This document shows positions 24,356-34,400 of a stretch of 50,148 bases of DNA, piece by piece. The position numbers and the translations under genes are program-made. The number at the start of each line of letters is the position of its first letter. Within the stretch, counting starts at the first letter, position 1. The notes under the pieces are model-generated. The model was not told the origin of the DNA. It worked only from the letters and a program-made list of their open reading frames with translations, and did not search any database. The stretch comes from Bacillota bacterium (GTDB taxonomy: Bacteria; Bacillota; Clostridia; Lachnospirales; Lachnospiraceae): the NCBI GenBank assembly GCA_023411215.1, contig JAEYOY010000060.1, positions 1-50,148 on the forward strand, given 5' to 3'.

Positions 24356-24384
24356 TTGTAATATTTGCATTTCTACTGTATAAT
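24356..24384 (+). promoter_or_regulatory. Sigma-A promoter of the YfjL-like gene
   Basis: TTGTAA (24356-24361) and TATAAT (24379-24384) with a 17-bp spacer, 63 bp before the start codon. Confidence 0.75.
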
Positions 24385-24447
24385 TCTTGCAATGGATAAA
24401 TTTAGAAGTATTATTATCTTTTCTATTATCAAGCAGGGAGAAGTTTT

Positions 24448-25209
24448 ATGAAAAAGATTAATTGGACAATAGTTATTTTATCGATATTTGTGCTGATAAT
24501 CTTGGGATTAATAATAAGTGTAGTTACAGCATTTTATGGAAATCCCATAACCAATAGGATAGCTACGTCACAAATAAGAAGTTCTGTTGAGAAGAATTAT
24601 CCGGACATGGACTTAGAGGTAGCTAAGGCAGTCTATAACTTTAAGTTTGAACACTATGCATCGAATGTGCAATCAACCACCAGTGTTGATACCAGATTCT
24701 CTGTAAACTGGCGCAAAGGTAACATTGACGACAGCTACGAGATGGATGTATTGAAGCATAATCAGACTTATCAACGACTGCAAAAAGAATTTAGTGATAT
24801 TGTGGAGGAGACAATTAGCCGAGAATTTCCTTATCAAACCTCTATTCTCTTTGCTGATATCGATAAGTATATGAATAATTTTGGCAGTCTGACACTGGAT
24901 ATGCCTTTGGATCCTTCAACAATTCCTTTGCCACCAACTCTTGTGATTTATTTTTATCACGATCAGATTAATTATGAAGTGTTTTGTGAACGGCTTCTAG
25001 AGCTTCGTGATATAATGAAAAAGAACAATATAAAGATTGAATATTATACCGTTGTAATGGAGGAGCCATCGGAAGATGGTGAGAAACCAAAGAGTAGTGG
25101 AGAAGCAATTTATCTACATGATTACCCGGCGGATAAACTAAGTTCCCAGACTCTTGCTGAGGACATCAAGCTTTACATGGCAGCATGGGAGAGAGAGCAT
25201 GAAAAGTAG
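24448..25209 (+). CDS. Membrane-anchored YfjL-like protein of unknown function
   Basis: The 253-residue protein starts with one membrane helix (about residues 6-30) followed by YGNPITNRIATSQIRSSVEK, which resembles the start of the Bacillus YfjL family: a short anchor, then a mixed alpha/beta outer domain. VYNFKFEHYASNV and SVNWRKGNIDDSYE fit that pattern. No catalytic motif is visible. The helix has no lipobox or clear cleavage site, so it is probably an uncleaved anchor with the body outside the cell. AGGGAG precedes the ATG. It has its own promoter and is followed about 100 bp later by the GGDEF gene. The family call is tentative. Confidence 0.55.
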   Translation: MKKINWTIVILSIFVLIILGLIISVVTAFYGNPITNRIATSQIRSSVEKNYPDMDLEVAKAVYNFKFEHYASNVQSTTSVDTRFSVNWRKGNIDDSYEMDVLKHNQTYQRLQKEFSDIVEETISREFPYQTSILFADIDKYMNNFGSLTLDMPLDPSTIPLPPTLVIYFYHDQINYEVFCERLLELRDIMKKNNIKIEYYTVVMEEPSEDGEKPKSSGEAIYLHDYPADKLSSQTLAEDIKLYMAAWEREHEK

Positions 25210-25311
25210 TGCAGAGCAGAATACAGTAGTCTTGTAAAAGATACGGTTATCATTGATGCTCTTATTTTTACATGATAGGATTAATAAAAGCATTCATAGG
25301 AGTATTTGCTA

Positions 25312-26907
25312 ATGGTTTATTTAACAATGTTATCTTTAACAGCCTCATTATTATACTTTTTTATCGGATTTAATGTCATTCGATTATATAGGAAATCCAA
25401 GGTCTGTAAGATTTTCTTTATTCTTACATTATCGTTGGCAATATGGTCCCTGCCCGCATCTTTTCTGTATTTAGCAGAAAATACGGTGGAGTATGCTTTT
25501 TGGAATAAAATTTCTGCGTTTGGATGGTGTACCTTTGAGGCGATTGTACTATATTTTGTAATGACACTAACAGAGAATAAGTTAATGCGGCATTGGTATA
25601 TCAAGCTGCTTATACTATTACCAGCGGTGATTTTCCTGTACATGGTTCTATTCCTCTTTGGTCCCAATATTACGACAGCTCCGATCATAGAGAATATTTT
25701 TTATAAAGGAAATTTTCTGTATAATTTTATCTATTCATTGCTTGGTATTTTATTAATCATCCGATGGGGCATGAGATCAAAGAGTAGAATTCAAAAGAAA
25801 CAGGCATACATAATATCTATAAGCAGCTTGATTTCTTTTCTCTTGATACTTATTGTTGAGACGCTTCTACCTGCTATGGGGATGCCGAAGATCCCCAGTA
25901 TGGGACAGGTGTACTCCTTGGTTATGATGTATGGTGTTTATTGTTCGATTCATCGATATCAGTTTATGTCCATCCCTACCTCATTGATTACCAATGAACT
26001 ATTTAAGGAGCTAACTGGATTGGCTTTTCTTTTAGATTCGCAAGGCTTCATTATTAAAGCCAACAAGCAGCTGTATCAATTGCTTAACTATATGGAAGAT
26101 AAGGTCATAGGAAAACATATTACAGAGATAATTAAACATCCGGATATAGATAGAATTATGGATAACAGTGAAACGATTCATATGACACAAAGATTTGAAG
26201 AGGTTTTAATTAATTCCCAAACCGGTTTGACAATTCCGTTTAAAATCTCAGTTATCCCTCTCAAGAAGAAATCAGGTTTTCAGTTGGGGCTATTGATTCT
26301 TGGTGAAGATATCAGGTCAATTACAAATCAAAAGAAGACGCAGGCAATACTTAAGCAGAATAACGAAAATATCAACAAATTAAATAATGAGCTACTTGAA
26401 ATGAATAAGAAGCTTATTCAAAAATCCAACAGAGACAGTCTGACTAATCTTTATAATCATCAATATATTAATACGATATTAGACGATTTGTTGGTCCAGG
26501 TGCAAAAAGCAGACGCCGATATTTGTGTTATGATGCTAGATATTGATTATTTTAAACAGGTGAATGATAACTATGGACATTTGACAGGAGATAGGGTTCT
26601 GGTTACCGTCAGCGAAATCATACTGAAAAACATTCGACCGTATGATTACATAGGCCGTTATGGAGGAGAGGAATTTCTTGTTGTAATGCCGGATATCAAG
26701 CTGGAGGAGGCGGCTCTCATCTCTGAGAAAATCCGAAGAAGTATAGAAACTCATGATTATGAGATTAAGGATCTTGCCGTGACAATTAGTATTGGAGTGG
26801 CTCAGTATACCGGAGAAACATCTAAGGATCTAGTAAATAAAGCGGACAAGCTACTATATCAAGCGAAGACAAAGGGCAGGAACCGATATGAGTTAGAATT
26901 GGATTAA
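25312..26907 (+). CDS. Membrane diguanylate cyclase (7TM-PAS-GGDEF)
   Basis: The 531-residue protein is predicted to make cyclic di-GMP. The N-terminal third has about seven membrane helices of the histidine-kinase N-terminal 7TM type (residues 1-220). A PAS-like domain follows (about 228-340; LTGLAFLLDSQGFIIKANKQ), then a coiled coil (ILKQNNENINKLNNELLEMN) and a GGDEF domain from about 370. The active loop reads GGEEF in GRYGGEEFLVVMPD, and an RxxD inhibitory site (RPYD) lies five residues before it, so feedback inhibition is expected. The ATG at 25312 with AGGAG nine bases upstream is preferred to TTG 25306. No EAL or HD-GYP partner is in the window. Confidence 0.92.
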   Translation: MVYLTMLSLTASLLYFFIGFNVIRLYRKSKVCKIFFILTLSLAIWSLPASFLYLAENTVEYAFWNKISAFGWCTFEAIVLYFVMTLTENKLMRHWYIKLLILLPAVIFLYMVLFLFGPNITTAPIIENIFYKGNFLYNFIYSLLGILLIIRWGMRSKSRIQKKQAYIISISSLISFLLILIVETLLPAMGMPKIPSMGQVYSLVMMYGVYCSIHRYQFMSIPTSLITNELFKELTGLAFLLDSQGFIIKANKQLYQLLNYMEDKVIGKHITEIIKHPDIDRIMDNSETIHMTQRFEEVLINSQTGLTIPFKISVIPLKKKSGFQLGLLILGEDIRSITNQKKTQAILKQNNENINKLNNELLEMNKKLIQKSNRDSLTNLYNHQYINTILDDLLVQVQKADADICVMMLDIDYFKQVNDNYGHLTGDRVLVTVSEIILKNIRPYDYIGRYGGEEFLVVMPDIKLEEAALISEKIRRSIETHDYEIKDLAVTISIGVAQYTGETSKDLVNKADKLLYQAKTKGRNRYELELD

Positions 26908-26952
26908 GATATGAAAAGCAGACTCACGAATTGTAAGAAGCACAATTCGTTC

Positions 26953-27052
26953 GTTAAATAAGCAGCCGACTCCGTCGGCTTGCTCGATTACAAGGTAATC
27001 GAGCTATATAGAAAGCCTGCTCGATGAGCAGGCTTTCTATATGCTTATTTAA
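26953..27052. repeat. Cloverleaf-shaped inverted repeat structure before rpoB
   Basis: A perfect 11-bp outer stem (TTAAATAAGCA at about 26954-26964 with TGCTTATTTAA at 27042-27052) encloses three hairpins: AGCCGA/TCGGCT, CTCGATTAC/GTAATCGAG, and a 15-bp perfect stem ATAGAAAGCCTGCTC/GAGCAGGCTTTCTAT (27008-27022 with 27026-27040). Another hairpin, CGAATTG/CAATTCG, lies just before it near 26927-26948. The block probably terminates transcription from the GGDEF gene, but the architecture is far larger than needed for that. Confidence 0.75.
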
Positions 27053-27083
27053 ATTGTATATATTTGTTTGTATAAATTTAAAA

Positions 27084-27102
27084 AACTCAATAAATTTGAG
27101 TT
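27084..27102. promoter_or_regulatory. Operator-like palindrome abutting the rpoB -35 box
   Basis: AACTCAA (27084-27090) and TTGAGTT (27096-27102) form an inverted repeat that overlaps the first two bases of the -35 box. It could be a binding site for a regulator or only an AT-rich upstream element. Confidence 0.5.
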
Positions 27103-27129
27103 GACAGTTGCAAAAAAGTATGCTAGTAT
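27101..27129 (+). promoter_or_regulatory. Sigma-A promoter of rpoBC
   Basis: TTGACA (27101-27106) and TAGTAT (27124-27129) with a 17-bp spacer. The transcript leader to rpoB is about 235 nt and AT-rich. It explains how rpoBC is expressed despite being cut off from rplJL. Confidence 0.82.
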
Positions 27130-27373
27130 GAAAGATGCACTATTGTGGTGTTGTATGCCTAATTACTAATATTATAGCATATATAATTCAAAATGAAAAG
27201 TAGTTTTTTATTCAGAATTAGGATTAAGGTGGAAAAAGTGATATAAAATATACATAGTACTATATAAAGTGAACATTTCATTATTTTGTAATAGATATAG
27301 TGCATGTTTTATCCGATAGATGCTTTTCCATGTTAATCAAAAACTTATAAAAATTCAAGGGGTGAAAACGTCA

Positions 27374-30300
27374 ATGGACAAGAACAGAATGCATCCAATT
27401 AAGGTTGGTAATAACGTTAGAATGAGTTACTCCAAACAAAAGGAAGTCCTAGAGATGCCCAATCTCATTGAAGTACAGAAGGATTCCTACCAGTGGTTTT
27501 TGGATGAAGGACTCAAAGAAGTATTCGATGATATTTCTCCGATTGCAGACTACAGTGGACATTTAAGTTTGGAATTCGTAGACTTCGCGTTATGTGAGGA
27601 TGACATCAAATATACGATTGAAGAGTGTAAGGAAAGAGATGCAACTTATGCAGCACCTTTGAAGGTTAAAGTTAGACTTCATAACAAAGAAAATAACGAG
27701 ATTAATGAGCACGATATTTTCATGGGAGATCTTCCGTTAATGACAGCGACGGGCACATTCGTAATCAATGGTGCAGAGCGTGTTATTGTAAGCCAGTTAG
27801 TACGTTCCCCCGGTATATATTATGCAGTAGATCATGATAAAATCGGTAAGAAATTATTTTCTTCCACAGTAATACCGAACAGAGGAGCATGGTTGGAATA
27901 TGAGACAGATTCCAATGATGTTTTTTACGTACGTGTTGACCGTAACAGAAAGGTTCCGATTACTACCTTCGTAAGAGCATTAGGTTATGGTACGAATGAA
28001 GAGATTAAGCAGTTATTTGGTGAAGAGCCGAAGATTCTTGCCAGCCTTGCAAAGGACCCCTCTACTGCAAAGGATCCGACTGGCAGTTATCAGGATGGTC
28101 TTCTTGAGTTATATAAAAAGCTTCGTCCGGGCGAGCCTTTGGCAGTTGAGAATGCAGAAGGCTTGTTAAACAGCATGTTCTTTGATGCTAGAAGATACGA
28201 CCTCGCTAAGGTTGGTAGATATAAGTTTAATAAGAAGCTTCATTTCCGTAACCGTATCGTTGGTTTCGTCCTTACCGAGGATGTGGTTGATAAGTCTACC
28301 GGTGAGATTATTGCTGGTGCTGGAACTCAGGTGGATGACAAGATTGCAAGACAGATTCAGAATGCAGCGGTACCTTTCGTAATGGTACAAGCGGAAGAAC
28401 GTAATGTTAAGGTACTCTCTAATATGATGGTCGACATTACTCATTATGTAGATGTTGATCGTAAAGAGTTAGGGGTTACCGAGGATGTATATTATCCTGT
28501 TCTTAAGGGGATTTTGGAGAGTAATTCGGATCTGGAAGAGATCAAGGAAGCAATCAAGAAGAACATCAACGAGTTGATTCCGAAGCATATTACAAAGGAA
28601 GATATCATTGCTTCCATTAATTATAATATTCATCTTGAATACGGTATCGGCAATTCAGATGATATCGACCATTTGGGTAACAGAAGAATTAGAGCGGTTG
28701 GTGAACTGTTACAGAACCAGTACCGTATCGGTCTGTCCAGAATGGAACGTGTTGTTAGAGAAAGAATGACAACACAGGATCTTGAGGGTATCAGTCCTCA
28801 GTCCTTAATTAATATTAAGCCTGTTACTGCTGCCGTGAAGGAGTTCTTCGGAAGTTCCCAGTTGTCACAGTTCATGGATCAACACAATCCTCTTGGCGAG
28901 TTGACTCACAAGAGACGTCTCTCTGCATTGGGACCTGGTGGTTTGTCCCGTGATAGAGCAGGCTTCGAGGTTCGAGACGTTCACTATTCCCATTACGGCA
29001 GAATGTGTCCAATCGAGACTCCAGAAGGTCCTAACATCGGTTTGATCAACTCTCTTGCAACCTATGCAAGAATTAATGAATATGGATTTATTGAGGCTCC
29101 TTACCGTAAGGTTGACAAGGCAGACCCGACGAATCCGAAGGTTATTGATGAGGTTGTATACCTTACTGCAGACGAAGAGGATAAATATATTGTGGCTCAG
29201 GCGAATGAAGAGCTTGATGAGAACGGCTACTTTGTTGGAAACAGCATCTCCGGTCGTCATAAGGAAGAAACCTCCGAATATGAAAAACACAAGATCGATT
29301 TAATGGACGTATCCCCGAAGATGGTATTCTCTGTGGCTACTGCTTTAATTCCTTTCTTGGAGAATGATGATGCGAACCGTGCCCTCATGGGTGCGAACAT
29401 GCAACGTCAGGCAGTTCCGCTTCTGTTAACAGAGGCACCTGTAGTTGGCACCGGTATTGAGGCGAAAGCAGCGATTGACTCTGGTGTATGTGTTGTAGCA
29501 AAGAAGGCCGGTGTTGTTGATCGCGTAACTGCAAAAGAAGTTGTTATTAAGAATGATGATAATACGAAAACCGCTTACCGTATGATCAAGTTCTCTAAGA
29601 GCAATCAGGGAACCTGTATTAATCAGAGACCGATTGTGTTCCGCGGTGAGAGAATAGAAGCAGGTCAGGTAATCGCAGATGGCCCGTCTACTGCAAAGGG
29701 TGAATTAGCACTGGGTAAGAACCCGTTAATCGGATTTATGACTTGGGAAGGTTATAATTACGAAGATGCTGTTCTTCTGAGTGAGCGTCTGGTACAGGAA
29801 GATGTATATACCTCTGTGCATATCGAGGAATATGAAGCAGAATCCAGAGATACCAAGCTGGGACCGGAAGAAATCACAAGAGATGTTCCGGGTGTTGGTG
29901 ATGATGCGTTAAAGGATCTTGACGAAAGAGGAATTATTCGTATCGGTGCTGAGGTTCGTGCAGGAGATATCTTGGTTGGTAAGGTTACACCCAAGGGTGA
30001 GACGGAGCTGACTGCAGAGGAGAGACTCCTTAGAGCTATCTTTGGTGAGAAGGCAAGAGAGGTTCGTGACACTTCCCTTCGTGTTCCTCACGGTGAATAT
30101 GGTATTATTGTAGATGCTAAGGTGTTTACAAGAGAAAATGGTGATGATTTATCACCCGGTGTTAACCAGACCGTTCGTGTATACATTGCACAGAAGAGAA
30201 AGATTCAGGTGGGCGATAAGATGGCTGGTCGCCATGGTAACAAGGGTGTTGTTTCCCGAGTGCTTCCAGCAGAAGATATGCCATTCTTACCGAATGGTAG

Positions 30301-31327
30301 ACCACTTGATATCGTACTAAACCCGCTTGGTGTTCCTTCCCGTATGAACATCGGACAGGTACTTGAAATTCACTTATCCTTAGCAGCAAAGGTACTTGGT
30401 GTTGATATCTCTACTCCGGTATTTGATGGAGCAAACGAGTACGATATTATGGATACCCTTGAGATTGCTAACGATTATGCAAACACTACATGGGAAGAGT
30501 TTAATGCTAAATATAAGGATTCATTGGATCCGGAGTTTATGGAATATTTGAAAAATCATCCGGAGAATAGAGAAGACTGGAAGGGCGTTCCAATAAACCG
30601 CGATGGTAAGGTAAGGCTTCGTGACGGTAGAACCGGTGAATACTTCGATGGTTCCGTAACCGTTGGTTTCATGCATTACTTGAAGCTTCATCACTTGGTT
30701 GATGATAAGATTCATGCTCGTTCCACAGGCCCTTATTCATTAGTAACACAGCAGCCGTTGGGCGGTAAAGCGCAGTTTGGTGGACAGAGATTTGGTGAGA
30801 TGGAGGTTTGGGCACTTGAGGCATATGGTGCTGCTTACATTCTTCAGGAAATCCTTACAGTTAAGTCTGATGATGTTACCGGTCGTGTTAAGACCTATGA
30901 AGCGATTATTAAGGGAGAGAATATCTCAGAGCCCGGTATTCCGGAATCCTTTAAGGTGTTATTAAAAGAGCTTCAATCCTTGGCACTAGATGTTACGGTT
31001 CTCGATGAGAACGGTAATGAAGTGAAGATGACAGAAAGCATTGACTTCGGTGATTCTGATTTGACTCCGTTAATTGAAGGTGATAATAATTTCAGATACG
31101 ATGAAGGCTATGAAGATGCCGGTTTCACACAGGCAAATGTCGAAGACCTTGATTCGGAAATCTTTGATATCTACGAAGAAGAAACAGAGGATATCATTGA
31201 TGATGGGATATATGAGGAAGAAGAGGAAAATGATATTGCAGAAAATATGTGTCCTAACTGCGGAGCAATCGTAGCAGAAGGCAGTAAACGTTGCAAGGCT
31301 TGTGGCGAAACTTTAACCGGTATATAA
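27374..31327 (+). CDS. rpoB: RNA polymerase beta subunit with C-terminal zinc ribbon
   Basis: The catalytic beta subunit of RNA polymerase, 1317 residues. Recognisable parts include EMPNLIEVQKDSYQWFL near the start, the rifampicin-pocket region around residues 493-520 (GSSQLSQFMDQHNPLGELTH, RRLSALGPGGL), YSHYGRMCPIETPEGPNIGL, and near the end VGDKMAGRHGNKGVVSR and QQPLGGKAQFGGQRFGEMEVWALEAYGA split across the clamp. After the usual end it continues with a strongly acidic tail and a zinc ribbon (Cys 1293, 1296, 1307, 1310: CPNCG...CKACG). The ATG at 27374 follows AAGGGGTGAA and gives the family N-terminus; an 18-codon extension is open but unsupported. rpoC follows after 91 bp. Confidence 0.98.
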   Translation: MDKNRMHPIKVGNNVRMSYSKQKEVLEMPNLIEVQKDSYQWFLDEGLKEVFDDISPIADYSGHLSLEFVDFALCEDDIKYTIEECKERDATYAAPLKVKVRLHNKENNEINEHDIFMGDLPLMTATGTFVINGAERVIVSQLVRSPGIYYAVDHDKIGKKLFSSTVIPNRGAWLEYETDSNDVFYVRVDRNRKVPITTFVRALGYGTNEEIKQLFGEEPKILASLAKDPSTAKDPTGSYQDGLLELYKKLRPGEPLAVENAEGLLNSMFFDARRYDLAKVGRYKFNKKLHFRNRIVGFVLTEDVVDKSTGEIIAGAGTQVDDKIARQIQNAAVPFVMVQAEERNVKVLSNMMVDITHYVDVDRKELGVTEDVYYPVLKGILESNSDLEEIKEAIKKNINELIPKHITKEDIIASINYNIHLEYGIGNSDDIDHLGNRRIRAVGELLQNQYRIGLSRMERVVRERMTTQDLEGISPQSLINIKPVTAAVKEFFGSSQLSQFMDQHNPLGELTHKRRLSALGPGGLSRDRAGFEVRDVHYSHYGRMCPIETPEGPNIGLINSLATYARINEYGFIEAPYRKVDKADPTNPKVIDEVVYLTADEEDKYIVAQANEELDENGYFVGNSISGRHKEETSEYEKHKIDLMDVSPKMVFSVATALIPFLENDDANRALMGANMQRQAVPLLLTEAPVVGTGIEAKAAIDSGVCVVAKKAGVVDRVTAKEVVIKNDDNTKTAYRMIKFSKSNQGTCINQRPIVFRGERIEAGQVIADGPSTAKGELALGKNPLIGFMTWEGYNYEDAVLLSERLVQEDVYTSVHIEEYEAESRDTKLGPEEITRDVPGVGDDALKDLDERGIIRIGAEVRAGDILVGKVTPKGETELTAEERLLRAIFGEKAREVRDTSLRVPHGEYGIIVDAKVFTRENGDDLSPGVNQTVRVYIAQKRKIQVGDKMAGRHGNKGVVSRVLPAEDMPFLPNGRPLDIVLNPLGVPSRMNIGQVLEIHLSLAAKVLGVDISTPVFDGANEYDIMDTLEIANDYANTTWEEFNAKYKDSLDPEFMEYLKNHPENREDWKGVPINRDGKVRLRDGRTGEYFDGSVTVGFMHYLKLHHLVDDKIHARSTGPYSLVTQQPLGGKAQFGGQRFGEMEVWALEAYGAAYILQEILTVKSDDVTGRVKTYEAIIKGENISEPGIPESFKVLLKELQSLALDVTVLDENGNEVKMTESIDFGDSDLTPLIEGDNNFRYDEGYEDAGFTQANVEDLDSEIFDIYEEETEDIIDDGIYEEEEENDIAENMCPNCGAIVAEGSKRCKACGETLTGI

Positions 31328-31363
31328 GAATAGACTTGGATGTCAGAAAACGAATAGAGCCTG

Positions 31364-31390
31364 AATGCAGGGGTGCTGAGTTCCTGCATT
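31364..31390 (+). promoter_or_regulatory. Hairpin in the rpoB-rpoC gap
   Basis: AATGCAGG (31364-31371) pairs with CCTGCATT (31383-31390). There is no T tract, and it ends 13 nt before the rpoC ribosome binding site. A messenger-processing or translation-tuning role is possible. Confidence 0.5.
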
Positions 31391-31418
31391 TGGGTATAAA
31401 TGAAGGGAGAGCCAAAGG

Positions 31419-34400
31419 ATGTCTGAGATAATGAGCAATCTTCAAGAGATAACCTATGACGCGATTAAAATTGGTTTAGCTTCACCTGAAAAAATCAGAG
31501 AATGGTCAAAAGGAGAAGTTAGAAAGCCGGAGACAATCAATTACAGAACATTAAAACCTGAGAAGGATGGTCTGTTCTGTGAGAGAATCTTTGGACCTAG
31601 CAAGGACTGGGAATGCCATTGTGGTAAATATAAGAAAATCAGATATAAGGGCGTAGTCTGCGATCGTTGCGGTGTTGAAGTGACAAAAGCTAGCGTACGT
31701 CGTGAGAGAATGGGACATATCGAACTGGCTGCACCGGTTTCCCATATTTGGTATTTTAAAGGAATACCAAGCCGTATGGGTCTTATTCTTGATCTTTCCC
31801 CAAGAACTCTGGAAAAGGTATTGTATTTCGCTTCCTATATTGTGCTTGATAAAGGAACTACAGATTTACAATATAAGCAGGTTCTTAACGAGAAGGAAAG
31901 ACAGGAAGCAGTAGAGAAGTATGGTTACAGCAGCTTCCGCCTCGGTATGGGTGCTGAAGCGATTCAAGAGCTTTTACAGGCAATTGATCTTGAGAAGGAA
32001 AGCAAGGATTTGAAGAAGGGGCTGAAAGACTCTACAGGCCAGAAGCGTGCAAGAATTATCAAGCGCCTTGAGGTAGTAGAAGCATTCCGTGAGTCCGGTA
32101 ATAAGCCGGAATGGATGATTCTGTCTGTAATCCCGGTTATTCCTCCGGATCTTCGTCCTATGGTTCAGCTGGATGGTGGACGTTTCGCTACCTCCGATAT
32201 GAACGATTTATATCGTAGAATTATTAATCGTAACAACCGTCTGAAGAGACTTCTTGAGCTTGGTGCTCCGGATATTATCGTTCGTAATGAGAAGAGAATG
32301 CTTCAGGAAGCGGTTGATGCTTTAATTGATAACGGCAGAAGAGGAAGGCCGGTAACCGGACCTGGCAATCGCGCTCTTAAATCTCTGTCCGATATGTTAA
32401 AGGGTAAGCAAGGACGTTTCCGTCAGAACTTACTTGGTAAGCGTGTTGACTACTCCGGTCGTTCTGTTATTGTTGTTGGACCGGAATTAAAATTATATCA
32501 GTGTGGTTTGCCGAAGGAAATGGCGATTGAGTTATTCAAACCCTTCGTTATGAAGGAGCTGGTAACAAGAGGAACTGCACACAATATTAAGTCCGCTAAG
32601 AAGATGGTAGAAAGACTTCAGACAGAGGTTTGGGATGTTCTTGAGGAGGTTATCAAAGAGCATCCGGTTATGTTGAACCGTGCACCTACCCTTCATAGAC
32701 TTGGTATTCAGGCGTTCGAGCCGGTACTGGTAGAGGGTAAAGCAATTAAGCTTCATCCGCTGGTTTGTACCGCTTACAATGCGGACTTCGATGGTGATCA
32801 GATGGCGGTGCATTTGCCACTGTCCGTAGAAGCACAAGCAGAATGCCGTTTCTTACTCCTTTCACCGAACAACTTATTGAAGCCTTCTGATGGAGCACCG
32901 GTTACCGTTCCTTCCCAGGATATGGTTCTTGGTATCTACTATTTGACCATAGAGAGAGAGATGGAGGGTGGTGTTCGTCACTACTTCAAGAGCTTAAACG
33001 AAGCGATCCTAGCATATGAGAATGGCGCTATTTCTCTTCATGAGATGATTAAGATCAGAAGATCAGGAATTAATAATGATGGTGTAGAGGAGATCAGAAC
33101 AATTCAGTCAACCCTTGGCCGATTCATCTTTAATGAGATTATTCCTCAGGATCTTGGATTTGTTGATAGAACTAAGGATGAGAACTTCTTAACACTGGAG
33201 ATCAACTTCTTAGTTGGTAAGAAGCAGCTGAAGCCTATCCTTGAGAAATGTATTAATATCCATGGAGCTACTAAGACAGCAGAGATCCTTGATGCTGTTA
33301 AATCCTTAGGTTACAAATATTCTACACGTGCAGCGATGACTGTATCCATTAGTGATATGGAGGTTCCTGGTGAGAAGAAACAGATTATTGCGGATGCAGA
33401 AGCTACCATCGAGAATATTGCGAAAGAATACAGACGTGGTAGAATGACCGAGGATGAGAGATACAATACCGTAATCGAGACCTGGAAGAATGCCGATAAG
33501 GTTCTTACTGACACTCTGTTAAACAGACTTGATAAATTCAATAATATTAAGATGATGTCCGACTCCGGTGCCCGTGGTTCCGATAAGCAGATTAAACAGC
33601 TTGCCGGTATGCGTGGACTTATGGCGGATACCTCCGGTCGAACCATCGAATTACCGATTAAGTCTAACCTTCGTGAAGGTCTAGACGTATTGGAGTACTT
33701 CATCTCCGCTCATGGTGCTCGTAAAGGTCTTTCCGATACAGCTCTTCGTACAGCCGATTCCGGTTACCTGACACGTCGTCTTGTAGACGTATCTCAGGAT
33801 TTGATTATCCGTGAGGTTGACTGCTGTGAGGGCCATGAGGCTCCCGGTATGTGGATTAAGGCATTTGTCGACGGAAAGGAAGTTATCGAAAGCTTAGAGG
33901 AGAGAATTACAGGAAGATATTCCTGTGAGACGATCTACGACGCTGACGGTAACATGATTGTAAAAGCAAATCATATGATAACACCAAAGCGTGCAGCTAG
34001 AGTTATGGCTACCGGTGTTGATAAAGTAAAAATTCGTAATGTGCTTTCCTGTAAGTCACACATTGGTGTTTGTGCAAAGTGCTACGGTGCTAACATGGCT
34101 ACCGGTGAAGCAGTACAGGTTGGTGAAGCAGTTGGTATTATCGCAGCACAGTCTATCGGTGAGCCCGGTACACAGCTTACAATGCGTACCTTCCATACTG
34201 GTGGTGTTGCGGGTGATGATATTACGCAGGGTCTTCCTCGTGTTGAAGAGCTTTTCGAGGCGAGAAAGCCGAAAGGTCTTGCAATTATCGCAGAATTTGG
34301 TGGCGTTGTAACCATCAAGGATACCAAGAAAAAACGAGAAGTAATCATTACTAATAATGAGACAATGGAATCTAAGGCATACTTAATTCCTTATGGCTCT

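Noticed and set aside
26953..27052. Possible tRNA gene, because of the cloverleaf shape
   Set aside because: Outer stem is 11 bp, one arm has 15 bp with a 3-nt loop, and no anticodon or T-loop consensus is present.
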